DNA from: Mesobacillus harenae
Lineage (GTDB): Bacteria > Bacillota > Bacilli > Bacillales > Cytobacillaceae
Reading direction: 5' to 3'
Assembly: GCF_013343715.1 (NCBI RefSeq)
Contig: NZ_JABUNR010000012.1
Location: 62,001 to 126,000 of the forward strand
DNA: 64,000 nucleotides
A model generated the notes under the pieces. It did no database searches and had not been told where the DNA came from. It was given only the letters and a program-made list of their open reading frames with translations. Both the position numbers and the translations under genes were made by a program. Shown one piece after another: positions 29,316 through 39,625 of this stretch. The first letter of the stretch is position 1. Every line of letters begins with the position of its first letter.

Positions 29316-29516
29316 TTACCATTCGTCGTCTTCTGCTACTGAACGGTAAAAACGAAAGTTTCCAGTATCGGTTCTTTTTTTTGTGTTTACCGCAATTCTT
29401 TCTCCGCATGGCTGGCACATATAGGTATGGATAGGCCGGTTTCTAAGTTTTTTTGCCAACACCGAATGGTCTTCAATGGATTCGATTTTATCACATATTA
29501 CACATTTAACTCTCAT
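29316..29516 (-). CDS. ylaI: Small zinc-ribbon-like protein YlaI (DUF2197)
   Basis: Protein of 66 residues with two Cys pairs, CVIC near residue 4 and CQPC near residue 34, a likely structural zinc site. The sequence MRVKCVICDKIESI matches the YlaI/DUF2197 family. AGAGGTG precedes the ATG. Function unknown. The repeat array lies directly at its 3' end. Confidence 0.85.
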   Translation of the reverse strand: MRVKCVICDKIESIEDHSVLAKKLRNRPIHTYMCQPCGERIAVNTKKRTDTGNFRFYRSVAEDDEW

Positions 29517-29718
29517 TATTTTGCACCTCTGGTAATTAAAAATACATCAAGTGGATGGAATAAGGTTTTACCTATTACCTTTTATACTTTTCTCAGATGA
29601 ATTATAGTATAGTATATCATTTTTTCATATATCATGGCGAGGGCAATAAAATCGTTTAATTTGCTCAGGAATAGGGATAGTAGTAATATAATGGTAGCTT
29701 TTTAAGGAGGGATAGGCT

Positions 29719-30174
29719 TTGGCAAACCAAGTAGAACCTAAATTGATTAAGCCTTTGTTTAATGAACTGCAAACAGAAAGGTTTGTAACACTGGCAACAG
29801 TGGACTTTGAAACTGCTGGCCCAAATGTAAGTGCAATTTCATGGGTTTTGGCAAAGGATGAAGAAACCATTTATTTTGCGGTAGATAACCGTTCAAGAAT
29901 TGTAGAAAATATTAAGGCGAATAATAAGGCAGTCATTAATTTGATAGCTAATGAATCTACATATTCGATTAGTGGAGAAGCTGCTTTGAAGGCGGAAAAA
30001 CTTGAAGGTGTACCGTTAAAGCTTGGGCTCATCGAAATTAAGATTCAGGAAGTCAGGGACGTAATGTTCTATGGATCAAAAATTGTAGCAGAACCACAGT
30101 ATGATAAAACTTATGATAAAGATGCCGCTGCTCGTTTGGACAGGCAGGTAATGGATGCAATGAAAAAAGCTTAG
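29719..30174 (+). CDS. ylaL: Pyridoxamine-phosphate-oxidase-like protein (YlaL position)
   Basis: Protein of 151 residues with a split-barrel flavin-binding pattern: RFVTLATVDFETAGPNVSAISWV, then IYFAVDNRSRIVENIKANNKAVINLI. Such proteins bind FMN, F420 or heme; the cofactor cannot be assigned by eye. The TTG start is set by AAGGAGGG eight bases upstream. A hairpin overlaps its stop codon. Confidence 0.78.
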   Translation: MANQVEPKLIKPLFNELQTERFVTLATVDFETAGPNVSAISWVLAKDEETIYFAVDNRSRIVENIKANNKAVINLIANESTYSISGEAALKAEKLEGVPLKLGLIEIKIQEVRDVMFYGSKIVAEPQYDKTYDKDAAARLDRQVMDAMKKA

Positions 30175-30198
30175 TCATGAAACTAAGCTTTTTTTTCG
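30163..30198. terminator. Terminator between ylaL and ylaJ
   Basis: AAAAGCTTAGT (30165-30175) with complementary ACTAAGCTTTT (30182-30192), then T residues. The stem includes the last ylaL codons. Confidence 0.8.
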
Positions 30199-30219
30199 TT
30201 TTATCATCGTTTGTTTAAA

Positions 30220-30813
30220 TTAATCCATGTGGTGTTTAGACTGCTCCTGCTGACGATTATCGAGTTTTTGCTGATCTTGCTGATCCATTTTACTCTTGGG
30301 CTCCTCGGGCGCATTTTCAGGTACAGGGTCAACTAAATCTGCAGGCACCTCTGGCATTAGCCGCCCAACAATATCTGAGAGTTCATTCATAATGCCCTGA
30401 ACAGGTTTCCCTGCTTGTATATCCTGGCCGATTTCCCTTAACCTTGCTGTTACGTCAGGGTCAGCAATAACAGTTGCCCGGGCACCGTGAGGATCATCCT
30501 TCATACCTTCTGCGACTGCATATTTGACTGAGTCCACATCCGACCGCTCCATTTGCCCGTTAACGTCAATCCCTACAACAGCATACCTTCCCAATACAAC
30601 AGCAGTTGCTCCTTCAACATTAGGAACCCTCGTGGCCAATTCAACTAAGTGCTCCGATACTTCTTGTCCAGTCTGTCTGTCTACATCTTTGATCGTACTG
30701 TTTTCGACATTAAGTGATCTTTGGTTTCCGTTTCCCTGTTGTTCAGTTGTATTGTCTTGAGCGCCACAGCCTGAAACAAGAAGCAGGAACAAAATGATAA
30801 TGATTTTTTCCAA
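30220..30813 (-). CDS. ylaJ: YhcN/YlaJ family sporulation lipoprotein
   Basis: Lipoprotein of 197 residues, lipobox LVSGC. The YhcN/YlaJ domain (about 50-155) includes VVLGRYAVVGIDVNG and DPHGARATVIADPDV, and the tail is Gln/Lys-rich. Family members are made in sporulation and are found in spore membranes or coats. The TTG at 30813 is chosen because GGAGGTG lies seven bases ahead and the signal peptide then begins MEKIIIILFLLL; an ATG 33 bases upstream would add a mismatched leader. Confidence 0.85.
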   Translation of the reverse strand: MEKIIIILFLLLVSGCGAQDNTTEQQGNGNQRSLNVENSTIKDVDRQTGQEVSEHLVELATRVPNVEGATAVVLGRYAVVGIDVNGQMERSDVDSVKYAVAEGMKDDPHGARATVIADPDVTARLREIGQDIQAGKPVQGIMNELSDIVGRLMPEVPADLVDPVPENAPEEPKSKMDQQDQQKLDNRQQEQSKHHMD

Positions 30814-31039
30814 TATTAGCACCTCCAGGAGAATATTATTGAGCATTAAGCCGTGATATGGGGAGCAAGTCCACGTGAGATTCAGTTAGGTCTTATATAA
30901 AGAAAGAAATGCCTATTGATTATTGTGCAAAACTCCTTCTATCTTTATTCGGGCAAACATATATTTTAGCAAGTACCAGCCGCGCCGTTTTTTTTAGCGG
31001 TATATCCGGATCCAAAACACAGAGGCGGGAGGCATCAAT

Positions 31040-32377
31040 TTGAGTAAAATTTACGTACTGGACACGAACGTACTTTTGCAAGATCCTTTTTCTATTTTCT
31101 CTTTTGAAGATAACGAAGTGATAATTCCAGCGGTCGTTCTAGAAGAAGTTGATTCAAAGAAAAGATATATGGATGAGATCGGAAGGAATGCACGGCAAGT
31201 ATCCAGACTAATTGATGGACTGAGAGAAACAGGAAAACTGCACGAGAAAATCCCTCTTGAGAATGGGGGAGCCATTAGAATTGAGTTAAATCATCGTTCT
31301 TTTCAGCAGCTGCAAGATATCTTTGTAGAAAAAACAAATGATAACCGGATTTTAGCTGTCGCTAAAAACTTATCTCTTGAAGAGCAAACGAGAGAAAATG
31401 GCAGACCGGTAATCTTGGTAAGCAAGGATGCACTCGTCAGGGTGAAGGCGGATGCTATTGGTTTGCAAGCTGAAGACTTTTTAAGTGACAGAGTCGTAGA
31501 GATAGACGATATTTATGCTGGTTTTACAGAAGTCTTTTTAGAGAAGGAGCTGTTGGACTCCTTTTATGAGAAAGGGGAATTACGTACTAAGGAAATTTCT
31601 GGACAGTCGTTTTATCCCAATCAGTTTTTAATCATTAAAGGTCTAAACGGAAACTCGACATCTGCACTTGGAATGGTAGACAAGAGTAGAGAAATGGTGA
31701 AAAAGCTAATTTTTGATCATGAAAATAGACAAATATGGGGAATTCGTGCACGAAATGTTCAGCAGATTATGGCACTTGAACTTCTATTAAGGCAAGATAT
31801 TCCCCTTATCACATTAACTGGCAGAGCAGGAACTGGAAAGACGTTGCTTGCATTAGCTTCAGGCCTGCTTCAAACAGAGGATATGGGGTATTATAAAAAA
31901 TTGCTAGTCGCTCGCCCGATTGTCCCAGTCGGAAAGGATCTAGGGTTTTTGCCTGGGGAAAAAGAAGAAAAGCTAAGACCGTGGATGCAGCCAATCTTTG
32001 ATAATTTGGAGTTTCTTTTTAATACAAAGAAACCTGGAGAACTCGATGCTATTCTTGCAGGTATGGGTTCAATCGAGGTAGAGGCACTGACCTATATAAG
32101 AGGACGGAGCATACCTGATCAATTTATCATTATTGATGAAGCGCAAAACTTAACTAAACATGAAGTAAAAACGATACTGACTAGAGTTGGGGAAAGAAGC
32201 AAGATTGTTTTAATGGGCGATCCAGATCAAATAGATCATCCTTATCTAGATGCCTATAATAATGGTCTTACATATATTGTGGAGAAGTTTAAAGACCAGG
32301 CTATTGCAGGGCATATAAAACTTATAAAAGGGGAAAGGTCACCGCTCGCCCAACTGGCTGCAGATTTATTAAAGTGA
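31040..32377 (+). CDS. ylaK: PhoH family ATPase with PIN domain (YlaK)
   Basis: Protein of 445 residues. The N-terminal PIN nuclease domain (1-150) has acidic residues in YVLDTNVLLQDP and TNDNRILAVA. The C-terminal PhoH ATPase domain has Walker A GRAGTGKT and Walker B FIIIDEAQN. PhoH2-type PIN-ATPase proteins act as RNA helicase/nucleases in studied relatives. TTG start after GGGAGG. It stands alone between ylaJ (divergent) and a convergent gene. Confidence 0.9.
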   Translation: MSKIYVLDTNVLLQDPFSIFSFEDNEVIIPAVVLEEVDSKKRYMDEIGRNARQVSRLIDGLRETGKLHEKIPLENGGAIRIELNHRSFQQLQDIFVEKTNDNRILAVAKNLSLEEQTRENGRPVILVSKDALVRVKADAIGLQAEDFLSDRVVEIDDIYAGFTEVFLEKELLDSFYEKGELRTKEISGQSFYPNQFLIIKGLNGNSTSALGMVDKSREMVKKLIFDHENRQIWGIRARNVQQIMALELLLRQDIPLITLTGRAGTGKTLLALASGLLQTEDMGYYKKLLVARPIVPVGKDLGFLPGEKEEKLRPWMQPIFDNLEFLFNTKKPGELDAILAGMGSIEVEALTYIRGRSIPDQFIIIDEAQNLTKHEVKTILTRVGERSKIVLMGDPDQIDHPYLDAYNNGLTYIVEKFKDQAIAGHIKLIKGERSPLAQLAADLLK

Positions 32378-32437
32378 AGTCTGTTTAGATTATCGGCAGC
32401 TAACGATAAAGCTCCTCGAGAGTTTTTTGACAAAATT

Positions 32438-32467
32438 AAAGAAACGGAACCAATCCGTTTCTTTTTT
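32438..32467. terminator. Bidirectional terminator after ylaK
   Basis: AAAGAAACGGA and TCCGTTTCTTT arms with a five-base loop and T residues. Confidence 0.85.
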
Positions 32468-32472
32468 GCTGG

Positions 32473-32973
32473 TTATTTAATGCTAATTCCCTTTACGTCC
32501 TTAATGGGATCTGTATGGTTTGTCCCATCTCCAAAATAAACATGTACAGGGCCATTCTCTTTTAGCGGTTTTCCTTTGTGCGAGAATCCGAGTATTAACT
32601 CCCTGCCTTCATCCAAAGAGATCTCAATCTCTCCGGCTTCTGTGTGTAGAACAAGAGTATCAGCCGAATCAAGAGGCTCAGCATTAGCAAGGAAAGGTTT
32701 TAAAGGAATGCCAAAGCTGCCGGTCAGCACTTTTTGCCGCTCATACTTCTTTTCTGACTTTAAGGTTGGCGGATAAACAGCGCCTTCCATAATCTCTCGA
32801 TCCCAATGCTTCGAAATAGCCTTCGTATATTCTTCCAAATTATTATCATTGCCTTTATTATCATCTGCAAAGTACTCTGTTAATTCCACACGTCTGTCAT
32901 CAAAGATCCAGACTCCTGGGTCCAAGGTAATTGGATATTTTACATTACCCTTAATTTCCACGATATTTTCCAT
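32473..32973 (-). CDS. Conserved hypothetical, 166 residues
   Basis: Soluble, acidic, beta-rich protein without signal peptide. It begins MENIVEIKGNVKYPITLDPG. I do not recognise a functional family, although I recall similar Bacillus proteins being labelled peptidyl-prolyl isomerase without a visible PPIase motif; I would not use that name. AGGAGGAA precedes the ATG. It lies between ylaK and ylaN on the opposite strand and is not in the B. subtilis order I remember. Confidence 0.72.
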   Translation of the reverse strand: MENIVEIKGNVKYPITLDPGVWIFDDRRVELTEYFADDNKGNDNNLEEYTKAISKHWDREIMEGAVYPPTLKSEKKYERQKVLTGSFGIPLKPFLANAEPLDSADTLVLHTEAGEIEISLDEGRELILGFSHKGKPLKENGPVHVYFGDGTNHTDPIKDVKGISIK

Positions 32974-33153
32974 AAATTCCTCCTGAGCTCCAGTAACACT
33001 TTGGTATGTATCGCTGCAAAATCCGTTTGGTCCATCTTAACAAAATAATTAGTCAGAGTAAATTTATGAATCCCTAATATTCTTGCATTTTTATCTTTAT
33101 ACCGTTAAAATTTAAAGATAGGATCGGGTAATTGCTCGGAAACGGGGGGATCA

Positions 33154-33438
33154 ATGTTGGCGTCTGAAACAATATTAAATCATCATGAAAAAGCCCACGC
33201 CATACTCAAGGCTGACGCTGATAAAATTTTAAAGCTGATCAAAGTGCAGATGGATAACCTCACTATGCCGCAATGCCCTCTTTATGAAGAGGTTCTGGAC
33301 ACGCAAATGTTTGGGTTATCGAGAGAGATAGATTTTGCAGTGCGGCTCGGCTTAATTGAAGAGTTAGAAGGAAAAGCAATTCTTGATTCTTTGGAGCAAG
33401 AGCTTTCTGCCCTTCATGAAGCTTCAGTAAAAAAATAA
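33154..33438 (+). CDS. ylaN: YlaN (UPF0358), iron-homeostasis protein
   Basis: Helical protein of 94 residues with the family pattern [40 protein letters not shown]. subtilis YlaN is essential in low iron and has been reported to bind Fur and relieve its repression. GGGGGGAT precedes the ATG. It is transcribed alone with its own terminator, before ftsW, the conserved order. Confidence 0.92.
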   Translation: MLASETILNHHEKAHAILKADADKILKLIKVQMDNLTMPQCPLYEEVLDTQMFGLSREIDFAVRLGLIEELEGKAILDSLEQELSALHEASVKK

Positions 33439-33445
33439 TTCGCAT

Positions 33446-33486
33446 AAAAACTCAAACAGTTCATGTAAATTGTTTGAGTTTTTTTG
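33446..33486 (+). terminator. Terminator of ylaN
   Basis: AAAAACTCAAACA (33446-33458) and TGTTTGAGTTTTT (33471-33483), followed by more T. Confidence 0.88.
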
Positions 33487-33628
33487 TAATAATTGACAGA
33501 TAAACAGTGGATGTGTATTTACATATGTTAGGTGTCTTTTCTATTTCTCTTTTAAACTCTGTAATTTTAAGAGGAAATTTCATATTTTAGCAGAATAGAT
33601 ACTAAACGGGAAGATGGGGAAGAGTAGA

Positions 33629-34831
33629 ATGCTTAAGAAAATTTTAAAATCGTATGATTACTCTTTAATCATAGTAGTGTTGATGTTAGCCTTGTTCGGT
33701 TTGGTAATGGTATACAGTGCAAGTATGGTAACGGCTATGCAAAGATGGGATTATGCGAGTGACCATTTTTACCAGCGCCAAAAAATCTTTTTATTAGCAG
33801 GAGTCTTTGTTTTCACTGTAGCGGCCCTGTTTCCCTATAAAGCAATGAAAAGCACAAAAATATTAGGGCCAATGGTCTTATTTTCGCTAGTAGGGCTAGG
33901 CGCATTATTTGTTTTTGGACATGTTGCTGGTAACGCTCAAAGCTGGTTCAATCTTGGGCCAGTCAGAATTCAGCCGTCTGAATTCGTAAAATTATGTGTA
34001 ATCATTTACTTGGGAGCAGTCTATGCCAAGAAACAATCCTACATAAACCAGTTTAACAAGGGGGTAGTACCGCCATTGGTATACCTTGTGTTGGTTTGTT
34101 CTCTTGTTGCGATTCAGCCGGATTTTGGTACTGCCGCGATTATTTTTATGATTGCTGCTGCTATCATTCTATCCTCAGGTATGAATTGGAAGAACATATT
34201 AAAGCTTGCGTGTATTGGCCTGTTTATTTTAGCTCCTGTTTCGCTGATTATGAAGGATGAGATCTTCTCCGAAAATAGGCTCTCTCGTTTGACAAGCTAC
34301 AGTGACCCATTTGCTGATGAGCAGGTTTCAGGATATCAGCTTGCCAATGCGTATTACGCGATTGGATCTGGCGGATTAACCGGACTCGGACTAGGACAAA
34401 GCGTCCAGAAGCTTGGGTATTTGCCCGAGCCTCATACTGATTTTATAATAGCTGTTATTTCAGAAGAACTAGGGATCTTTGGAGTTGGCTTCGTATTATT
34501 ATCGCTGGCATTCATTGTACTAAAGGGAATTTACATTGGATTAAGGTGTAAAGACCCTTTTGGCAGTCTGCTGGCGATAGGGATATCAAGTATGATTGGT
34601 ATACAGTCATTCATTAATCTAGGAGGGGCGAGTGGGATTATCCCTTTAACCGGTGTCCCCCTTCCTTTTGTAAGCTATGGTGGCTCGTCCCTTTTGCAGC
34701 TGTTTATTAGCATGGGTATTCTAGTAAATGTTTCAATGTTTGTAAACTACGAAGCAAAGTATAAATCTGAGAAGGCGCAGCAAGAAGAGCCTAAAACTAA
34801 GCAGAATGTTTCTGCTTATAGAGTAAGATAG
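33629..34831 (+). CDS. ftsW: Cell-division glycosyltransferase FtsW
   Basis: SEDS-family membrane enzyme of 400 residues that polymerises septal peptidoglycan with a class B PBP. About ten transmembrane helices. Conserved SEDS stretches: VRIQPSEFVKL, QPDFGTA, YLPEPHTDFIIAVISEELG and PLPFVSYGGSSLL. ATG 33629 gives MLKKILKSYDYSL, as in B. subtilis FtsW, with GGGGAAGA ahead; ATG 33614 would add five residues. Located upstream of pycA as in other Bacillus genomes. Confidence 0.95.
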   Translation: MLKKILKSYDYSLIIVVLMLALFGLVMVYSASMVTAMQRWDYASDHFYQRQKIFLLAGVFVFTVAALFPYKAMKSTKILGPMVLFSLVGLGALFVFGHVAGNAQSWFNLGPVRIQPSEFVKLCVIIYLGAVYAKKQSYINQFNKGVVPPLVYLVLVCSLVAIQPDFGTAAIIFMIAAAIILSSGMNWKNILKLACIGLFILAPVSLIMKDEIFSENRLSRLTSYSDPFADEQVSGYQLANAYYAIGSGGLTGLGLGQSVQKLGYLPEPHTDFIIAVISEELGIFGVGFVLLSLAFIVLKGIYIGLRCKDPFGSLLAIGISSMIGIQSFINLGGASGIIPLTGVPLPFVSYGGSSLLQLFISMGILVNVSMFVNYEAKYKSEKAQQEEPKTKQNVSAYRVR

Positions 34832-34889
34832 TTAACGCTCGGAATTTTCCTGGTGTTTCTTATAAATAAAGTGTAGATGAGGTGTTGTT

Positions 34890-37800
34890 GTGACTAGACG
34901 AATTAACAAGGTTTTGGTGGCTAACAGAGGTGAAATAGCAATTAGGGTGTTCAGGGCCTGTACTGAATTAAATGTAAAAACTGTTGCAATATACTCTAAA
35001 GAGGATTCTGTATCCTATCACCGTTACAAAGCTGATGAAGCCTATCTTGTTGGTGAAGGAAAAAAGCCAATTGATGCATATCTCGACATTGAAGGGATAA
35101 TTGAAATTGCGAAAAGCAGCGGGGTTGATGCGATCCATCCAGGTTATGGTTTTCTTTCGGAAAACATCGAGTTTGCCAAGCGCTGTAATGAAGAAGGCTT
35201 AATTTTCATAGGACCAGAGACTCGCCATTTAAACATGTTTGGAGATAAGGTTAGAGCAAGAACTCAGGCTCAGCTAGCGGATATTCCTGTTATCCCTGGA
35301 AGTGACGGACCTGTAACTGATGTTAGGGAAGTAGAGGAATTTGGTTCACGATTTGGGTATCCTCTGATTATTAAAGCAACGCTCGGCGGAGGCGGCCGCG
35401 GCATGAGAATCGTTAAAGACAGTGACGAAGTAAAAGAATCCTTTGACAGAGCAAAATCAGAGGCAAAGGCAGCCTTTGGAAACGATGAGGTTTACGTAGA
35501 AAGATTTATACAAAACCCAAAGCATATTGAAGTACAGATCTTGGGGGACGAACACCACAATATCGTACATCTTTATGAACGAGACTGCTCTGTCCAACGC
35601 CGTCATCAAAAAGTCGTTGAAGTAGCGCCATCTGTATCTATTACTGAGGAACTTCGTGATAAAATTTGTAATGCTGCTGTAAGGCTGATGGAAAAAGTCC
35701 AATATAAAAATGCCGGAACCGTCGAATTTCTAGTTTCGGGTGAAGAGTTTTATTTTATAGAAGTTAATCCTCGTGTTCAGGTTGAGCATACGATTACTGA
35801 AATGGTAACAGGGGTAGACATCGTTCAATCACAAATTTTAATTGCCGACGGACACGAGCTGCATGGAAGTATCCTGGGGATTCCAAAGCAGGAAGATATT
35901 TATGTGCATGGATTTGCTATTCAATCCCGTGTAACTACTGAAGATCCATTAAATAATTTTATGCCGGATACAGGAAAGCTAATGACATACAGGTCCGGAG
36001 GCGGATTTGGAGTACGTCTTGATGCAGGAAATGCATTTCAAGGAGCGGTTATTACGCCTTATTATGATTCACTGCTCGTTAAACTTTCCACATGGGCACT
36101 AACCTTTGAACAAGCTGCATCTAAAATGGTCAGAAACCTCCAAGAATTCAGAATCCGGGGGATTAAAACCAACATTCCATTTCTGGAGAATGTCGTAAAG
36201 CATGAAAATTTCCGGACTGGTCAATACGATACATCCTTTATTGATTCGACTCCTGAGCTATTCATATTTCCGGTAAGAAAAGACCGTGCAACAAAAATGC
36301 TTACATACATAGGAAATGTTTCCGTTAATGGATTCCCTGGTATAGGTAAACAAGAGAAGCCGAACTTTTCAAAGCCAAGAGTCCCTAAACTAGATAAGTC
36401 TATTTCTTTTAAAAATGGGTCAAAACAGATTCTCGATGAGCAAGGCCCGGAAGGCTTAGTGCAGTGGATTAAGGACCAAAAAGAAGTGTTGTTAACCGAC
36501 ACGACTTTCAGGGATGCTCATCAGTCGCTTCTGGCAACCAGAGTGAGGACCAATGATTTAAAGAATATCGCCGAGCCTTCAGCTAAGCTGCTGCCTGACC
36601 TATTTTCATTTGAAATGTGGGGCGGAGCTACTTTCGATGTATCTTATAGGTTCTTAAAGGAAGATCCGTGGGATCGATTAATTACACTAAGACAGCAAAT
36701 ACCTAATGTTCTATTTCAAATGCTGCTGCGAGCTTCGAATGCTGTCGGGTATAAAAATTATCCTGATAATGTTATCCGCGAGTTTGTAGAAAAGTCTGCT
36801 CAGGGTGGGATAGATGTCTTTCGTATCTTTGACAGCCTTAACTGGGCAAAGGGAATGGAAGTAGCGATCGATGCTGTCCGAAGCAACGGTAAGATCGCGG
36901 AAGCGGCTATCTGTTACACAGGGGATATTACAGATCCTAATCGTTCCAAGTATGATTTACGTTATTATAAAGATCTGGCAAAAGAACTGGAGCAGCAGGG
37001 TGCTCATATTTTAGGAATTAAGGACATGGCTGGGCTATTAAAACCAAATGCTGCCTACCAGCTTGTTTCTGAATTGAAAGAAACAGTGAATATCCCAATC
37101 CATCTCCATACACATGATACAAGCGGCAATGGGATTTTCACATATGCAAAAGCAATTGAGGCTGGAGTGGATGTGGTCGATGTAGCTTTAAGCAGTATGG
37201 CCGGCTTAACATCTCAGCCTAGTGCAAGCACTCTTTACTATGCCTTGGAAGGATCTGAACGCCAGCCAAAGGTGAAGGTGGAGGCACTAGAGCAGCTTTC
37301 CCGCTATTGGGAGGATACAAGGAAATACTATCAGGATTTTGAAAGCGGAATGGTTTCCCCACATTCGGAAGTGTATCAGCACGAGATGCCTGGCGGTCAA
37401 TACAGCAACCTGCAGCAGCAGGCCAAGGCTGTTGGTTTAGGGGACAGGTGGGATGAAGTAAAAGAAATGTACACACGCGTGAACCATTTATTTGGGGATA
37501 TTGTTAAAGTAACCCCTTCCTCAAAAGTAGTCGGGGATATGGCATTGTTTATGGTTCAAAATGATCTTACAGAAGAAGCCGTTCTTGCTAAAGGAGACGC
37601 CCTTGATTTTCCAGATAGTGTTGTAGAACTGTTTGAAGGTTACCTGGGTCAGCCATACGGAGGTTTCCCGGAAAAACTTCAGCAGGTTATCCTTAAAGGA
37701 CGCCAGGCTATTACAGTCAGGCCGGGAGAACTTTTGGAAGCGGTAAACTTTGAACAGCTTAAAGAAAAGCTATTTAATGAACTCGGCAGGCCAGTTACAG

Positions 37801-38333
37801 ATTTTGAAACCATTTCGTACGCACTCTATCCAAAAGTCTTCCAAGAATACGAAGCAACCTGCGATCAATTCGGGGATGTATCAGTCCTTGATACAGCTAC
37901 GTTTCTTTATGGGATGCGTCTCGGTGAAGACATTGAGGTTGAAATTGAAAAAGGAAAGACGCTCATCGTTAAGCTTCTGGAAATTGGCCAGCCTCAATCG
38001 GATGGGACTAGAGTCTTGTACTTTGAATTAAACGGTCAGCCTCGTGAGGTTATTGTTAAAGATGAAAGTGTTAAATCATCTGTTGCTGTAAAGTTGAAGG
38101 CAGATCCGCAAAATCCGAATCATATCGCTGCCAGCATGCCTGGCACAGTTATCAAGGTTTTGGCTGAAAAAGGAAAAACGGTTAAGCAAGGGGAGCATCT
38201 AATGATCACCGAAGCAATGAAAATGGAAACGACAGTACAAGCACCATTTTCAGGGACAGTGAAGGAAATCCACGTAACAAATGGAGAACCGATCCAAACA
38301 GGAGACCTTCTGATCGAGTTAGATAAACTGTAA
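34890..38333 (+). CDS. pycA: Pyruvate carboxylase
   Basis: Biotin enzyme of 1147 residues making oxaloacetate from pyruvate and bicarbonate. Domains: biotin carboxylase (1-450; ATP-grasp loop KATLGGGGRGMRIV), carboxyltransferase (about 530-800; TDTTFRDAHQSLLATR), allosteric/PYC-OADA region, and C-terminal biotinyl domain with the biotinylated Lys in EAMKMET. GTG start after GAGGTG. With Pdh in the same window it sets the two fates of pyruvate entering the TCA cycle. Confidence 0.97.
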   Translation: MTRRINKVLVANRGEIAIRVFRACTELNVKTVAIYSKEDSVSYHRYKADEAYLVGEGKKPIDAYLDIEGIIEIAKSSGVDAIHPGYGFLSENIEFAKRCNEEGLIFIGPETRHLNMFGDKVRARTQAQLADIPVIPGSDGPVTDVREVEEFGSRFGYPLIIKATLGGGGRGMRIVKDSDEVKESFDRAKSEAKAAFGNDEVYVERFIQNPKHIEVQILGDEHHNIVHLYERDCSVQRRHQKVVEVAPSVSITEELRDKICNAAVRLMEKVQYKNAGTVEFLVSGEEFYFIEVNPRVQVEHTITEMVTGVDIVQSQILIADGHELHGSILGIPKQEDIYVHGFAIQSRVTTEDPLNNFMPDTGKLMTYRSGGGFGVRLDAGNAFQGAVITPYYDSLLVKLSTWALTFEQAASKMVRNLQEFRIRGIKTNIPFLENVVKHENFRTGQYDTSFIDSTPELFIFPVRKDRATKMLTYIGNVSVNGFPGIGKQEKPNFSKPRVPKLDKSISFKNGSKQILDEQGPEGLVQWIKDQKEVLLTDTTFRDAHQSLLATRVRTNDLKNIAEPSAKLLPDLFSFEMWGGATFDVSYRFLKEDPWDRLITLRQQIPNVLFQMLLRASNAVGYKNYPDNVIREFVEKSAQGGIDVFRIFDSLNWAKGMEVAIDAVRSNGKIAEAAICYTGDITDPNRSKYDLRYYKDLAKELEQQGAHILGIKDMAGLLKPNAAYQLVSELKETVNIPIHLHTHDTSGNGIFTYAKAIEAGVDVVDVALSSMAGLTSQPSASTLYYALEGSERQPKVKVEALEQLSRYWEDTRKYYQDFESGMVSPHSEVYQHEMPGGQYSNLQQQAKAVGLGDRWDEVKEMYTRVNHLFGDIVKVTPSSKVVGDMALFMVQNDLTEEAVLAKGDALDFPDSVVELFEGYLGQPYGGFPEKLQQVILKGRQAITVRPGELLEAVNFEQLKEKLFNELGRPVTDFETISYALYPKVFQEYEATCDQFGDVSVLDTATFLYGMRLGEDIEVEIEKGKTLIVKLLEIGQPQSDGTRVLYFELNGQPREVIVKDESVKSSVAVKLKADPQNPNHIAASMPGTVIKVLAEKGKTVKQGEHLMITEAMKMETTVQAPFSGTVKEIHVTNGEPIQTGDLLIELDKL

Positions 38334-38370
38334 TAAAAGAAGGTAATTAAATAAGCTTAAATAGTTTCTT

Positions 38371-38403
38371 AAAAGGCATCGGTAGTAACCGATGCCTTTT
38401 TTA
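38371..38403 (+). terminator. Terminator of pycA
   Basis: AAAAGGCATCGGT and ACCGATGCCTTTT, perfect arms and a T run. Confidence 0.9.
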
Positions 38404-38465
38404 CGTGATTAAATCGAGGGAAAAAGAGGGTCGATTTTTCTTACGTGATTTAAAAAATTCCAAAT

Positions 38466-38506
38466 AAAAAAGGAGTTCAATTCAGTTAGAATTGAATTCC
38501 TTTTGG
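38466..38506 (-). terminator. Terminator of ctaA
   Basis: Near-perfect stem with TTCAATTC / GAATTGAA core and AAAAGGA / TCCTTTT ends. It lies 78 bases beyond the ctaA stop. Confidence 0.75.
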
Positions 38507-38583
38507 TCGTCTAGAAACTCATTTGTTGAACTCAGTCGGTGTGTTTCTGTCCATACATCGCTTACCGGACTTTTACTAGGTTT

Positions 38584-39549
38584 TTACTTGGCTGAAGTGG
38601 TTGAAGGTATGCTGCTTTCTTCTATGTTAGCTTTCTTCTCGGCGGCTGCGTTTTTCCTGCTGCGAACGTTTAACAGCATAAGGTAACTTAGCATTCCGAA
38701 CAGACAGGAAATAAAGAAGGCGTGTGCAAGAGCGATATATAGATTCAAACGTGAGAGCACGACAATTGCACCAGATACTACCTGAAGCGATACCAGGATA
38801 AAGGACACCATCCAGCCCCAATAAAGAACCTTTTGATGTTTATAATTTTTAACAGCAAGGTAAGTTGCATAAGCAATCCATAAAAAGATAAGCCCCGCTG
38901 CAGCTCTATGTCCCATTTGCACCCATTCAAAAAGATTTACTGGAAGGGTTGGCTCAGCATTATAGCATAAGGGCCAGTCAGGGCATACAAGACTGGAATC
39001 AGTATGTCGGACAAGCGCTCCGGTATAGACGACAATAAAACTGTATATAGTTATACCAATGATGTGAAAACTCATCCTTTTATCAATAATCAGTTTTTCT
39101 GCCTTGAATTTTTTATCAACTTCAAAAATTAGAAGTGTCAGCAAAAATACTGAAGCAAACGATATCAGGGAAATTCCAAAGTGGATCGCCAGAACAAAAT
39201 CATTTTGTCCCCATACAACTGCAGCAGCACCGATTAATGCCTGAAGCAGAAGAAAGCAAAAAGACAATACAGCCAAAAACTTTGTTTCTCTAATATGGCC
39301 AATTGCCTTCCAGGACCACACGGAGAGCATCAGCACCAGAATGCCAACACTGCCTGAGACAAGTCGATGAGCAAGTTCAATGACTAATTCAGGGGTAATG
39401 TCGGTTGGGACAAACTGGCCGTTACATAATGGCCAGGAACTGCCGCAACCGGCACCAGATTCCGTTTTTGTTACCAAAGCTCCACCTAATAAAACAAACA
39501 ACATTCCCAATGTAGTTAAAACGGCTAACCACTTTAGAGATGGTTTCAT
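38584..39549 (-). CDS. ctaA: Heme A synthase CtaA
   Basis: Membrane monooxygenase of 321 residues that turns heme O into heme A. Eight helices in two four-helix halves, each with conserved His ([29 protein letters not shown]). The paired extracellular Cys motifs CGSSWPLC and CPDWPLC are both present. ATG 39549 gives an N-terminus like the B. subtilis protein; an in-frame GTG lies 12 bases upstream. It is divergent from ctaB, the conserved arrangement. Confidence 0.95.
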   Translation of the reverse strand: MKPSLKWLAVLTTLGMLFVLLGGALVTKTESGAGCGSSWPLCNGQFVPTDITPELVIELAHRLVSGSVGILVLMLSVWSWKAIGHIRETKFLAVLSFCFLLLQALIGAAAVVWGQNDFVLAIHFGISLISFASVFLLTLLIFEVDKKFKAEKLIIDKRMSFHIIGITIYSFIVVYTGALVRHTDSSLVCPDWPLCYNAEPTLPVNLFEWVQMGHRAAAGLIFLWIAYATYLAVKNYKHQKVLYWGWMVSFILVSLQVVSGAIVVLSRLNLYIALAHAFFISCLFGMLSYLMLLNVRSRKNAAAEKKANIEESSIPSTTSAK

Positions 39550-39625
39550 ACGCTTCCCCACCCTTTAAAAGAAAGTTCAAAAGTTGTCATGTATTACGCT
39601 TGACATGTATAATATAAGAGATTGT

